NCBI RefSeq assembly: GCF_022458865.1
Contig: NZ_JAJNMU010000012.1
Coordinates: forward strand, 1-64,000
Source: Paenibacillus periandrae
Lineage (GTDB): Bacteria > Bacillota > Bacilli > Paenibacillales > NBRC-103111
Direction of reading: 5' to 3'
DNA: 64,000 nucleotides
The number at the start of each line of letters is the position of its first letter. The first letter of the stretch is position 1. Below the pieces are notes generated by a model. It saw only the letters and a list, made by a program, of their open reading frames with translations, had not been told where the DNA came from and did no database searches. Shown here piece after piece: positions 37,158-45,727 of the stretch. The translations under genes and the position numbers were made by a program.

Positions 37158-37712
37158 ATGAGTGAAGCTATTTGTATACATGTCAAAGCATTGGATTTGA
37201 ACATCGATATGATTCGTTTTAAGTCGCTGCCTGTGGCATCAGGGACGTATACCCATATTGCGGATAACGCTTGGTATGCGAATGCTTTTGTTATTGCTTA
37301 TTATAATGGCTTGGAGATTCCGAAGGATGTGAATCCCAATGCAGCCGTTACACGTGAGCAATTCGGTGATTTGCTGGTTCGCGCCTTAGAAAAGAAAGGC
37401 AATTTTCCACAGATAAAAATTGTACCTGCTGCGATCAGCGATGAGAATCAAATTACTCCTGAATACCAAGGCGCATTGCAGCGTATGCTTCATTACAAAA
37501 TTGCCGAGCTGGACAAGGATGGCAAGTTAAATCCAAAGAGTCAACTCACGCGTGGTGGCGCTGCAATTTGGGTATATAATGCTATCCGAGTATTGAATGA
37601 ACATGTGCTAGCACCGGAACCAGCTCCAGCTCCGGTAGAAGCTGTTTCAGTAACTGTTGAAAAAGTAAACGACGATGTTAAGCGCAATCAGGCTATCCCG
37701 CAGGGTCGATAA
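37158..37712 (+). pseudogene. 5'-truncated SLH-domain gene remnant
   Basis: The frame encodes two SLH-like units (AFVIAYYNGLEIPKDVNPNAAVTREQFGDLLVRALEKKG and ... GKLNPKSQLTRGGAAIWVYNAI) and a Pro/Ala/Val-rich tail. There is no signal peptide and no ribosome binding site ahead of ATG 37158, and the DNA just upstream belongs to the AraC-type gene. Intact relatives are secreted proteins with an N-terminal signal, so the 5' part is probably lost. The rho-independent terminator overlaps its stop codon. Confidence 0.65.
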
Positions 37713-37733
37713 GATCTTGGGGATAGCTTTTTT
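37692..37733 (+). terminator. Terminator of SLH remnant
   Basis: GCTATCCC pairs with GGGATAGC, then T7. The TAA stop lies in the loop. Confidence 0.8.
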
Positions 37734-37737
37734 TAAG

Positions 37738-37855
37738 AGATGAGAATTTGTATGTTTTCAGCGAAGCTGAACGAATTCTTATCTCGCAAGAAAAGCTACA
37801 TTTAAAACACGGATGTATCTCCGTCGAATAGGCTTCGATCAGAAGCTTTTCTTAT
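37738..37855. repeat. Structured intergenic repeat, copy 3
   Basis: Same element as 16376-16493. Hairpin A AGATGAGAATT (37738-37748) / AATTCTTATCT (37774-37784, one G-U pair), inner TTCAGC-GAA-GCTGAA; hairpin B AAGAAAAGCT / AGCTTTTCTT (to 37853). It begins directly after the terminator T-run. Confidence 0.85.
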
Positions 37856-38017
37856 ATTTTCGGGGATTATTGAACGGACTTTGGGTGCGACTGACCTGTT
37901 ACAACGTCAAAGTAATTATGTTACAATTCAAATTGGGTCTTTAGAAGTAAAGATTCAATATCAGATTATGGATGACAAGCCGACAGGATGGTTAAATCAT
38001 CAATTGGGGGAATGCAG

Positions 38018-38527
38018 GTGAGCATAAGTTACGTCAATCTTAGAGCCTTCGAGTCAGAGGATATGAAGGAGCTGCACCGCTGGTTCAATGATGCGGATTC
38101 TATTTCCATGATAGGCCGAGTTCCCAGAACCTATGAAGAAACGGTACAGCACGTCGAAAAAAAACGCAAAAATGGTGATTTGGTTCTGGCTATTGATAAT
38201 GAAGAATTACATACGGTTGGCTGGATTTTTTTGCAAAATATTGAGCATGAGCACGGCAGGGCAAGTATCGGTATTTTGATTGCACCGGAGAGTCGCGGAA
38301 AGGGTTATGCGGGTGCAGCAATGAGGAAGATGATCGATATAGGCTTCAAGCAGCTTCGGCTGAATAAAATCTATTTAACGACAAGAGGAATTAATGAACA
38401 AGCGATAGGCTTGTATCAAAAGACCGGTTTTGTCATTGAAGGTCAGCTGAGAAGTCATGCCTATAGCGACGGTCGTTATTATGATACTTATATCATGGGA
38501 ATATTAGCTTCGGAATGGAAAGGCTGA
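38018..38527 (+). CDS. GNAT N-acetyltransferase (RimJ/SpeG-like)
   Basis: About 169 residues: LRAFESEDMKELHRWFND at the start, acetyl-CoA binding motif A GILIAPESRGKGYAGAAM, and NEQAIGLYQKTGFVIEGQLR. The GTG at 38018 is favoured because GGGGG (38006-38010) is too close to the in-frame ATG 38012. The acceptor substrate is unknown. Confidence 0.85.
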   Translation: MSISYVNLRAFESEDMKELHRWFNDADSISMIGRVPRTYEETVQHVEKKRKNGDLVLAIDNEELHTVGWIFLQNIEHEHGRASIGILIAPESRGKGYAGAAMRKMIDIGFKQLRLNKIYLTTRGINEQAIGLYQKTGFVIEGQLRSHAYSDGRYYDTYIMGILASEWKG

Positions 38528-38587
38528 TCAGTGATCGTAGCGGCCTATCCAGGTAAGTTAAACTACAACATATTCAGGAGGAATAAC

Positions 38588-38956
38588 ATGCAAACGCTTT
38601 TGCTGCTTGGCAGCCTTAATATGCTTATTTCAGTAATTTTGGGTGCTTTTGGAGCCCATGCGCTCAAGAAGAAAATTTCTGCGGAAATGTCTGCTGTCTA
38701 TCAAACAGGTGTTCAATACCAGATTGCCCATGGTCTTGCATTGCTTGGCTTGGGTATTATCTCCAATGGTATTGTGAAAAGTCAGCTCATATACACGGCA
38801 GGCTGGTTCTTGTTCGCAGGGATTATTTTGTTTAGCGGAAGCCTTTATGTATTAAGTACTACAGGTATTAAAAAGCTGGGAGCAATCACACCGATCGGCG
38901 GACTGGCTTTCATTGTAGGCTGGTTATTATTGATTGTTGCTATAGTTCAAGGGTAA
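38588..38956 (+). CDS. ywdK: DUF423 membrane protein (YwdK-like)
   Basis: 122 residues, four helices: LNMLISVILGAFGAHALKKK, YQTGVQYQIAHGLALL, LFAGIILFSGSLYVLS, and ITPIGGLAFIVGWLLL. These are the conserved blocks of DUF423, an inner-membrane family of unknown function. AGGAGG fits ATG 38588. Confidence 0.88.
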   Translation: MQTLLLLGSLNMLISVILGAFGAHALKKKISAEMSAVYQTGVQYQIAHGLALLGLGIISNGIVKSQLIYTAGWFLFAGIILFSGSLYVLSTTGIKKLGAITPIGGLAFIVGWLLLIVAIVQG

Positions 38957-38995
38957 GTTCAGAACGGCAAAAAGCTATAGATCGCACGGTTCCGC

Positions 38996-39020
38996 AATCC
39001 GCCTAAATGGCGGATTTTTT
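38996..39020. terminator. Terminator after ywdK
   Basis: AATCCGCC-TAAAT-GGCGGATT followed by T-run. Confidence 0.85.
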
Positions 39021-39153
39021 GTATTGGAGGTACGGTTACACCGACTATTATAGGGGTGAAGGGTTTGGTATTCCGATGTAACGGGTAAATAGTAAACAGG
39101 CGCAGGAGTGGATATGAAACAAAACAATAAACAACGATGAGAGGATGATCAGA

Positions 39154-39450
39154 ATGAATACGACATACGATTTGCATCAAACGAATGAAGTAGTGGGTGA
39201 AACAGGTAAGTATGTATGTGCTGTTGGCGAAACCAAGGAGCTTCAAAAGGGTGAAAGATTTCCGGCATGTCCCCAAACACAGCAGCCTACCTCATGGAGA
39301 CACGCTGATCATCAGCATCGATCCGGAGAAAAGGTTACAGAATCAGGGCATTACAAAGACAAGGATGGAGAACGTATAGAACTGAAGCAGGGCGATGTGT
39401 TTCCGAACTGTCCAAGGTCCGGCCAGCCTACCTCTTGGAAGCATAATTAA
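39154..39450 (+). CDS. Small protein with duplicated FPxCP motif
   Basis: 98 residues made of two similar halves. First: GETGKYVCAVGETKELQKG then ERFPACPQTQQPTSWRH. Second: TESGHYKDKDGERIELKQG then DVFPNCPRSGQPTSWKH. Each half has one Cys-Pro in FPxCP and an invariant QPTSW. No signal peptide. Family not firmly recognised; it recalls short Bacillus proteins with a GxY...LxxGxxFPxCP pattern. Paired cysteines could bind metal if the halves pack together. GAGAGG precedes ATG 39154. Confidence 0.75.
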   Translation: MNTTYDLHQTNEVVGETGKYVCAVGETKELQKGERFPACPQTQQPTSWRHADHQHRSGEKVTESGHYKDKDGERIELKQGDVFPNCPRSGQPTSWKHN

Positions 39451-39471
39451 CTTAATATGAGTATAATTTGA

Positions 39472-39494
39472 AGCAGCCATACGGCTGCTTTTTG
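39472..39494 (+). terminator. Terminator of FPxCP gene
   Basis: AGCAGCC-ATAC-GGCTGCT then T5. Confidence 0.85.
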
Positions 39495-39522
39495 CTTGGG
39501 GGACAGCTGCTACAAGAACTCC

Positions 39523-39586
39523 TTGCCAAAAGGTAAACGTGTGAATTATAATGAAGAACAAACGTACATTAAAAGTACATATGTAC
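39523..39586 (+). promoter_or_regulatory. Promoter and palindromic operator of the SorC-trpBA cluster
   Basis: TTGCCA (39523-39528), an 18-bp spacer, TATAAT (39547-39552). GTACATATGTAC (39575-39586) is a perfect palindrome just downstream, with another GTACAT at 39564. The most likely binder is the SorC-type protein it precedes. Confidence 0.65.
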
Positions 39587-39606
39587 ATAATGGATAGGAG
39601 AATACG

Positions 39607-40584
39607 ATGTCGGATATTCATCTTGAGCGCAACCGTCTGCTCGTCAAAATAAGTCAGCTGTATTATGAAGAAGGCCACAATCAGCAGGAAATTGCTCAAC
39701 GGCTCGGAATTTCACGCCCTCATGTCAGTCGGATGCTCACAGCCGCGAAAGCAGAAGGCATCGTGCAAATTCATATCAGGAATCCTTACTCCATTGAACA
39801 AGAGATTGAGAAAAGACTGATAGAAATGTTCGGAATTCATGATGCCTTGATTGTTCATATTCCAGATGCGGATGCAGCCGCAAGAAATCTTCAGCTGGGA
39901 CGTACCTGTGCTGCTCTGCTCGAATCCGCTCTCAAGGATGATGATTTGGTAGGAGTGATGGCAGGTCATACGATCAGCTCGTTGTGCAATGAAATTGAAT
40001 ACTTTTCCAGGAAAAATCTGCAATTCGTCTCGCTTATTGGCGGATGGGGCTCTGAAGGTGCGACATGGCACGCCAATGCCAACACCAGCATGCTCGCTGG
40101 AAAGCTGCGCTCCAAGCATTGGCTGCTGCATGCCCCAGCCGTAGTCGGCTCCGAGGAAGCCTGCACTTATCTCCGTCAGGAGCCGCAAATTGCCGAGGTG
40201 CTGCAGTTAGCTGGGCGAAGCCAGCTTGCTGTAGTCGGGATTGGCCAGGTATCCGAGCAGGCAACAATTGTGGAATCAGGTTATTTTAGCGAAGCCGATT
40301 TTCAGGATGTACAAAACCGTGGAGCGGTTGCTAATATATGCGCCTCCTTTCTGGGCAAGCAGGGCGAGCTGTTAGACTTTGCAGCCAGTAAGCGGATGAT
40401 CGGCATTACGGCCTCCGAGCTGCGAGGTATCCCTAATGTGATCGGTCTTGCAGGCGGATTGGAAAAAGCTGAAGCGATAACGGCTGCTCTCCGCGGCAAA
40501 TGGATCGATATTCTGGTTACGGATCTGGATACTGCACAAGCCGTGCTAGCTCTGGAGGAGCAGAAGGCTACTACGAAAGGATGA
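39607..40584 (+). CDS. SorC/DeoR-type sugar-binding regulator
   Basis: 325 residues. HTH: YYEEGHNQQEIAQRLGISRPHVSRMLTAAKAEGIV. The sugar-binding domain from about 60 has GVMAGHTISSL, LIGGWG and the late GLAGGLEKAEAITAALRGKWIDILVTD. SorC regulators form tetramers whose DNA binding changes with phosphorylated sugars. Its stop overlaps the trpB start (ATGA), an unusual partner for this family. Confidence 0.88.
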   Translation: MSDIHLERNRLLVKISQLYYEEGHNQQEIAQRLGISRPHVSRMLTAAKAEGIVQIHIRNPYSIEQEIEKRLIEMFGIHDALIVHIPDADAAARNLQLGRTCAALLESALKDDDLVGVMAGHTISSLCNEIEYFSRKNLQFVSLIGGWGSEGATWHANANTSMLAGKLRSKHWLLHAPAVVGSEEACTYLRQEPQIAEVLQLAGRSQLAVVGIGQVSEQATIVESGYFSEADFQDVQNRGAVANICASFLGKQGELLDFAASKRMIGITASELRGIPNVIGLAGGLEKAEAITAALRGKWIDILVTDLDTAQAVLALEEQKATTKG

Positions 40585-41828
40585 GTGAGATGGAGCAGCA
40601 AGGATATTACGGAGCGTTTGGCGGCTCTTTTATTCCGGAAATATTGGTTCCGGCATTTGCTGAGTTGAATGAGCATTTTGAACAAATCAAGCAGGATTCC
40701 GCATTTTGGCAAACCTATCTGAGCATGCTGGCTGATTTCTCGGGAAGACCAACCCCTCTAACGTATGCCGAAGGACTGACCCAATATTTTGGCAAGGCAC
40801 GTATCTATATTAAACGAGAGGATCTGAATCACTCGGGCGCTCATAAAATTAACAATGCGCTCGGACAAGGCTTGTTAGCCAAACGAATGAACAAAACACG
40901 GGTCATAGCCGAAACCGGCGCAGGGCAGCATGGTGTGGCTACTGCGATTGTGGCCGCCAAGCTTGGACTGAACGCAACCATATATATGGGGCGCGAGGAT
41001 ATGGAGCGGCAGTATGCCAATGTATTTTGGATGAAGCGTTACGGGGCTGAGGTGGTACCTGTTGATTACGGCTCCCGAACGCTGAAGGATGCGATTAACG
41101 AGGCTCTGCGCGATTGGGTTTCTTCGTTTGAGCATACCCATTACTTGCTGGGAACGGCTTCCGGTGCACATCCATTCCCAAGCATAGTCGCTTATTTCCA
41201 GTCGATCATCGGGAAGGAAGCAAAGGAGCAGATCATGCAGGCTGCTAACAGACTTCCTAACCGCGTGTATGCTTGTGTGGGTGGAGGCTCGAATGCTCTG
41301 GGTGTGTTTCAGACCTTTATGCCGCATCGTGAAGTCGACCTTATTGGTGTCGAGGCCGGAGGTAAAGGAATAACCTCGGGTTTACATGCTTCGCGTATTG
41401 CTTATGGGCAGGGGACAACCGGGATTGCACAGGGCTATAAAACCTTATTTCTGCAAAATAAGGATGGTCAGATGCGGGATACTTACAGTATCGCAGCAGG
41501 ACTTGACTATACAGGAGTCTCGCCTATTCTAGCAGATCTGGCTGAACAGGGCCGTGTGCGATTCGAAGCAGCTACCGATGACGAGGTGATTGATGCATTG
41601 AAGCTGATTATGACGAAGGAAGGTTTGGTTCCTGCACTCGAATCAACGCACGCCTTCGCCGGTGCTTTTCGGGAAATCGAGCAAACCACAGATCAGGAAA
41701 TCGTTATTATCAATATGTCCGGTAGAGGCGACAAAGATATATTTAATATAGCGGAGGGATTGCAGGATGACGAATGGACAGCATTTATCGCACGCAAAAA
41801 TGAGCAATATGCCAACGCCACTAGCTGA
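40581..41828 (+). CDS. trpB: Tryptophan synthase beta subunit
   Basis: 415 residues of the canonical TrpB1 type: GAFGGSFIPEILVPAF, GRPTPLTYAEGL, KREDLNHSGAHKINNALGQ with the PLP-binding Lys, AETGAGQHGVATA, the PLP-phosphate loop CVGGGSNALG and the late MSGRGDKD. It joins indole and serine to tryptophan. The start at 40581 overlaps the SorC gene. No other trp genes lie near, so this is separate from a complete trp operon. Confidence 0.9.
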   Translation: MSEMEQQGYYGAFGGSFIPEILVPAFAELNEHFEQIKQDSAFWQTYLSMLADFSGRPTPLTYAEGLTQYFGKARIYIKREDLNHSGAHKINNALGQGLLAKRMNKTRVIAETGAGQHGVATAIVAAKLGLNATIYMGREDMERQYANVFWMKRYGAEVVPVDYGSRTLKDAINEALRDWVSSFEHTHYLLGTASGAHPFPSIVAYFQSIIGKEAKEQIMQAANRLPNRVYACVGGGSNALGVFQTFMPHREVDLIGVEAGGKGITSGLHASRIAYGQGTTGIAQGYKTLFLQNKDGQMRDTYSIAAGLDYTGVSPILADLAEQGRVRFEAATDDEVIDALKLIMTKEGLVPALESTHAFAGAFREIEQTTDQEIVIINMSGRGDKDIFNIAEGLQDDEWTAFIARKNEQYANATS

Positions 41829-42582
41829 ATACTTGTCTCGCCAGACGAATAAAAAAATCCGCATTATGGCTCATCAAATTTTAGGCTACCCCGATTTTGA
41901 GACCAACTATAAGATGATTAGTTTGCTGCATCAGTATGGTGTTGATTTGATCGAGCTTCAGATTCCGTTTTCTGAGCCAATAGCGGACGGACCGATTTTT
42001 CTTCGAGCGAATCAAGGTGCTTTGGAGCGGGGCACGACGGTTGAACAATGCCTGGCTTTTGCCGAGCGTGTCGTCCGGGACTTTAATATTCCGTTTATTT
42101 TCATGACCTACTATAATGTGCTCTATCAATATGGCGTGGAACGCTTTGTGGAAAAGTGTGCAGCTATAGGGATCAGCGGTTTAATAGTCCCGGATGCTTA
42201 TCCCGAAGAAAGTGAAATCTTCTTGAAGGCATGCCGGAGTTATGGTGTGGAGCCTATATTATTGGTTACGCCTTATACGACGGAGGAACGGTTCGCCTAT
42301 ATTGCCAGTCAAACCGGAGGCATGCTGTACTGTGTGGCCCGCAAAGGACTTACAGGTACACAAACCATATTTGATGATGCAACCACCCAATTTTTGGGTT
42401 ATTGCCGTGAACATGCTTTAACTCCGATCGGGGTCGGATTCGGCATCCAGCAGCGCAGTGATGTGGAATATTTGATCGGCAAGAGCGATATTGCGATCAT
42501 CGGGAGTCAGCTGCTTAAGCTGCTTGAAGAAGGCGGGCTTCATCGTGTGGAGGAATTTATGGCTACCTTGGCGGAGCTGTAG
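41767..42582 (+). CDS. trpA: Tryptophan synthase alpha subunit
   Basis: 271 residues, TIM barrel. Catalytic Glu and Asp are in the stretch DLIELQIPFSEPIADGP, where most TrpA proteins read ELGxPFSDPxADGP; the phosphate-binding end includes GVGFGI and IGSQLL. It cleaves indole-3-glycerol phosphate to indole and glyceraldehyde 3-phosphate. The ATG at 41767 lies inside trpB with GGAGGG 7-8 bp upstream, giving a 62-bp overlap. Less typical sequence than TrpB; the pair may be specialised. Confidence 0.85.
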   Translation: MTNGQHLSHAKMSNMPTPLAEYLSRQTNKKIRIMAHQILGYPDFETNYKMISLLHQYGVDLIELQIPFSEPIADGPIFLRANQGALERGTTVEQCLAFAERVVRDFNIPFIFMTYYNVLYQYGVERFVEKCAAIGISGLIVPDAYPEESEIFLKACRSYGVEPILLVTPYTTEERFAYIASQTGGMLYCVARKGLTGTQTIFDDATTQFLGYCREHALTPIGVGFGIQQRSDVEYLIGKSDIAIIGSQLLKLLEEGGLHRVEEFMATLAEL

Positions 42583-42619
42583 CCTGCCTTGTGAAAACAC
42601 ATGACAAATTATTTTTTTC

Positions 42620-42649
42620 TTGATAAAATTTAGATAGTTATGGTAATAT
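42620..42649 (+). promoter_or_regulatory. Promoter of FadR-type gene
   Basis: TTGATA (42620-42625), an 18-bp spacer, TAATAT (42644-42649). Confidence 0.5.
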
Positions 42650-42669
42650 GCACAAAAGGAGATGATCAG

Positions 42670-43377
42670 ATGAATCCGAAGGTGACGTTTCAATCACTGA
42701 ATCGTCCCAAGCTGGTTGACGACGTTGTCATTCAACTGCAGAAGAAAATATCCAGCGGTGAAATTCGTCAGGGCGATAAAATTCCTACGGAGCCCGAGCT
42801 CATGGAGCAATTCGGAGTGGGGCGCTCCACGATTCGTGAAGCCGTAAGAGTGCTCGTTCATGCAGGCTTGCTGGAGAAGAAGCAGGGGTTTGGAACGTAT
42901 TTGACGTCCAGTTCTGTAATTCAGGAGCCACTTGTTCATCGGTTACGGCGAGCTGAAATATTGGAGGTGTATGAGGTTAGAAAAATGCTGGAGCTGGAAA
43001 TATCCAGATTGGCCGCCAGCCGCCGCGACGAAGACGATCTTGAAAAAATGAGAATTCATTTGGACAATCGTTCAGCCGCATTGGACAGAGGGGATACTGA
43101 TGCATATTTGCTTGCTGATATCGATTTTCATTTATCGGTAGCTGTCGCAAGCAAGAACAGTGTCGTTATCGATTTGTTTCGTACGTTTTCCACCGTTCTG
43201 CTGGACGCCCTTCAGAAGCTGGCGAAATATCAAGTCGGACATGACCCGCATACGTTGTTCCATGAACGACTGTATCAATCGATTCAGGAAAAGGATGTAC
43301 AGGCAGCCATGCATTGGACCTCACAAAATTTGGATGGTACTATTGCAGAGCTTCAAAGGTATTTGGGAATGGAGTAA
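42670..43377 (+). CDS. GntR/FadR-family regulator (FCD domain)
   Basis: 235 residues. Winged helix with IPTEPELMEQFGVGRSTIREAVRVLVHAGLLEKKQGFGTYL; then the all-helical FCD effector domain (LEVYEVRKMLELEISRLAA, metal-ligand style D...H in DIDFHLSVA and LFHERLYQSI). FCD proteins bind carboxylic acids, often with a metal. AAAGGAG fits ATG 42670. It likely controls the exporter that follows. Confidence 0.88.
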   Translation: MNPKVTFQSLNRPKLVDDVVIQLQKKISSGEIRQGDKIPTEPELMEQFGVGRSTIREAVRVLVHAGLLEKKQGFGTYLTSSSVIQEPLVHRLRRAEILEVYEVRKMLELEISRLAASRRDEDDLEKMRIHLDNRSAALDRGDTDAYLLADIDFHLSVAVASKNSVVIDLFRTFSTVLLDALQKLAKYQVGHDPHTLFHERLYQSIQEKDVQAAMHWTSQNLDGTIAELQRYLGME

Positions 43378-43430
43378 TGGCCTTTCCTTGTTCTTAAACA
43401 TCAGATGATAAGATGAAAGGTATGATGATT

Positions 43431-44669
43431 ATGATAAAAACGCCTGCGGCAAGTAACCCGCAAAATACGACAGTGTTCTCCATTTTGTTCGCGATCAGTC
43501 TGGTCCATTTATTAAATGATTCGATTCAATCGGTTATTCCCGCTATTTTTCCGATTCTACATGAATCCCTGAAGCTGAGCTTTTCCCAGATTGGCTGGAT
43601 TGCCTTTACCTTGAACGTAACCGCATCGATGTTTCAACCGCTGATCGGTCTTTATACCGATGCCAAGCCCAAACCCTTTTTGCTTCCAGCCGGAGTAGTG
43701 TTTTCCCTTCTTGGGATGGTCGTATTGGCTTTTGCCGGCTCATTTGCACAGGTTATAATATCGGTAATACTGATCGGGCTTGGCTCATCCGTACTCCATC
43801 CTGAGGCATCACGTGTCGCCTATTTGGCTGCAGGTCCACGTAGAGGGTTGGCACAATCGATTTTTCAGACGGGAGGGAACATTGGTCAGGCGCTGGCACC
43901 CGTATTTACAGCACTCATATTTGTACCTCTCGGTCAATTCGGAATCATCTGGTTTACGATAGCAGCATTGGCCGCGATATTGGTTCAAGTCTTTGTAGCC
44001 AAATGGTATCGCGGCTATATGACCAGGCAGTCGACAATCAAAAAGGCTGTCAAAGTCGTTAGAAACAACCTGCCAAAATCGATGATTGCTTATGCGATGT
44101 GTATATTAATTCTGCTGCTTTTTTCTAAATTTGTGTATGTGGCCAGCATGACAGGCTTTTACGCCTTTTATTTGATCGATCATTTTAAAATTTCTACGGA
44201 GTATGCACAAGTATTTATTTTTGCTTTGCTGGCAGCCGGTGCAGTAGGAACGTTTCTTGGTGGGCCGATGGCTGACCGATTTGGAAGACGTAATATGATC
44301 TGGTTTTCGATTCTTGGGACAGCGCCATTCTCCTTGCTGCTTCCATATGTGAGCTTGTTCTGGTCCGCAGTGCTTTGCGTGATGATCGGTTTCATCTTGT
44401 TGTCGGGATTTTCCGTTATTGTTGTGTACGCCCAAGAGCTGCTGCCAGGGAAGGTGGGGACGGTATCCGGATTGTTTTTCGGATTGGCTTTTGGTCTTGG
44501 CGGCATCGGTTCCGCTGTGTTGGGTACTGTTGCGGATGCGACGAGCATTTCCTTTGTTATTCAGCTGTGCGCTTATTTACCGCTGCTCGGCTTGCTTGCC
44601 GCTTTTCTGCCTACGGATGCGCGTCTCAATCTCGTTTCGGTTGATTCCAAGCAAGCGGTGACGAATTAA
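43431..44669 (+). CDS. MFS transporter, Fsr-like
   Basis: About 412 residues, 12 helices. LVHLLNDSIQSVIPAIFPIL and SVLHPEASRVAYLAAGPRRG followed by AQSIFQTGGNIGQALAP are signatures of the fosmidomycin-resistance (Fsr) group. Several in-frame ATG codons exist (43413, 43422, 43425, 43431); GAAAGG at 43415 best fits 43425 or 43431, so the start is uncertain. The real substrate is not known. Confidence 0.82.
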   Translation: MIKTPAASNPQNTTVFSILFAISLVHLLNDSIQSVIPAIFPILHESLKLSFSQIGWIAFTLNVTASMFQPLIGLYTDAKPKPFLLPAGVVFSLLGMVVLAFAGSFAQVIISVILIGLGSSVLHPEASRVAYLAAGPRRGLAQSIFQTGGNIGQALAPVFTALIFVPLGQFGIIWFTIAALAAILVQVFVAKWYRGYMTRQSTIKKAVKVVRNNLPKSMIAYAMCILILLLFSKFVYVASMTGFYAFYLIDHFKISTEYAQVFIFALLAAGAVGTFLGGPMADRFGRRNMIWFSILGTAPFSLLLPYVSLFWSAVLCVMIGFILLSGFSVIVVYAQELLPGKVGTVSGLFFGLAFGLGGIGSAVLGTVADATSISFVIQLCAYLPLLGLLAAFLPTDARLNLVSVDSKQAVTN

Positions 44670-44801
44670 AGTGCAAGTGAACTAGAAAATCAAACGAAAA
44701 GAAGGATATGGGTAGGGGGGAAACTTCATACCCATACCCATCCGCACCCTCGCCAACGAGCCGAGGTAAAGCTTATGACAAGGACCCAGCTTCAGCCTGT
44801 T

Positions 44802-45551
44802 TTACTGTTTTGCTGCCACAAATGACTCTGCCGCTGCAGAAAGATAATAAGCCAACCCGGTTTGCTGATCTTCCAGCATTTTAAGATGAAAGTCATCATT
44901 TAGGAAAAATTGAGTCTGCGCTGCAAAATCTTTGGCCGATGTTTGATGACCATGCCTATTCATAAACTCCAGATGGTATCCAATCAAATTAACTATCTCC
45001 TCATCGTTATGCTTTATGCCTGCTCTTAATGAGCTTGCCATTTTATTCATAAAGGTCATGGCTTCAACTGCTTGCTCATTGATTTCCTGAACCTTCTCTG
45101 GGACAACCTCAAGAGAATCCATCCCATACGTTTCCTTCAAATATTGATTTTGATCGCCCAGCGCTTTGTTCCATTTTTCCTCGCTTTCAAAACCTTTGAA
45201 CATTTCCTTGTTATCCATGGTTTCCCCTTCCTTTATACATCCAATAGATTTACGCAATGTTTGTACGATGGTATCCAGCCTGTCTTTGCGGCTAAGGAGC
45301 AGCTCCTCCTGCTGCGAAAGAATAGATAACCGATCTGAATGATGTTCCATCATTTCCTTGATTTGATCTAAGGAGAAATCCAATTCTCTGTAAAATAGAA
45401 TCTCTTGCAAACGTTCCAGCTCTTTCGTTCCATACAGCCGGTATCCCGCTTCACTTATCCTGCTAGGTAAGAGGAGACCGATCTTGTGATAATGATGAAG
45501 CGTTTTGATTGTTGCATGCGACAGTTCAGATACTTCTTTTACTGTATACAA
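44802..45551 (-). CDS. MerR-family regulator, TipAL-like
   Basis: 249 residues. MerR HTH (YTVKEVSELSHATIKTLHHYHKIGLLLPSRI), a coiled coil (about 75-105) and a C-terminal TipAS-like domain (about 120-249) that in relatives binds thiopeptides or other drugs and often encloses them. The start is TTG 45551 with GGAGG ~11 bp upstream. The promoter upstream has a 19-bp spacer, the MerR hallmark, indicating self-activation. There is no separate target gene in the same direction. Confidence 0.85.
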   Translation of the reverse strand: MYTVKEVSELSHATIKTLHHYHKIGLLLPSRISEAGYRLYGTKELERLQEILFYRELDFSLDQIKEMMEHHSDRLSILSQQEELLLSRKDRLDTIVQTLRKSIGCIKEGETMDNKEMFKGFESEEKWNKALGDQNQYLKETYGMDSLEVVPEKVQEINEQAVEAMTFMNKMASSLRAGIKHNDEEIVNLIGYHLEFMNRHGHQTSAKDFAAQTQFFLNDDFHLKMLEDQQTGLAYYLSAAAESFVAAKQ

Positions 45552-45578
45552 TATTGCTCATTCCTCCTTTCTGTACAT

Positions 45579-45609
45579 AGCTTAATGTCTACCCTAAGAG
45601 GAGAGTCAA
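45579..45609 (-). promoter_or_regulatory. MerR-type promoter, 19-bp spacer
   Basis: On the minus strand TTGACT (45609-45604), a 19-bp spacer with an imperfect dyad (CTCTCCT / AGGGTAG), TAAGCT (45584-45579). The overlong spacer is re-twisted by activated MerR-family proteins. Confidence 0.65.
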
Positions 45610-45661
45610 GTGGCAATTTTATCAGTACTTCAGGTTCGAAGCAAAAGCCAATAAAAATAGA

Positions 45662-45704
45662 TTGACAATAATTGTACGCTGTTTTATATTTGTTGTACAT
45701 ACAA
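45662..45704 (+). promoter_or_regulatory. marR promoter and operator
   Basis: TTGACA (45662-45667), a 17-bp spacer, TATATT (45685-45690), then the perfect dyad TTGTA-CA-TACAA (45693-45704) at the start site. A half-site TTGTAC also lies in the spacer. Confidence 0.75.
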
Positions 45705-45727
45705 AATAAGAGGAGGAGCTGTTACTT

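Noticed and set aside
44707-44736. TATGGGTA/TACCCATA inverted repeat after the Fsr-like gene as a terminator
   Set aside because: No T-run follows on either strand; left unassigned.
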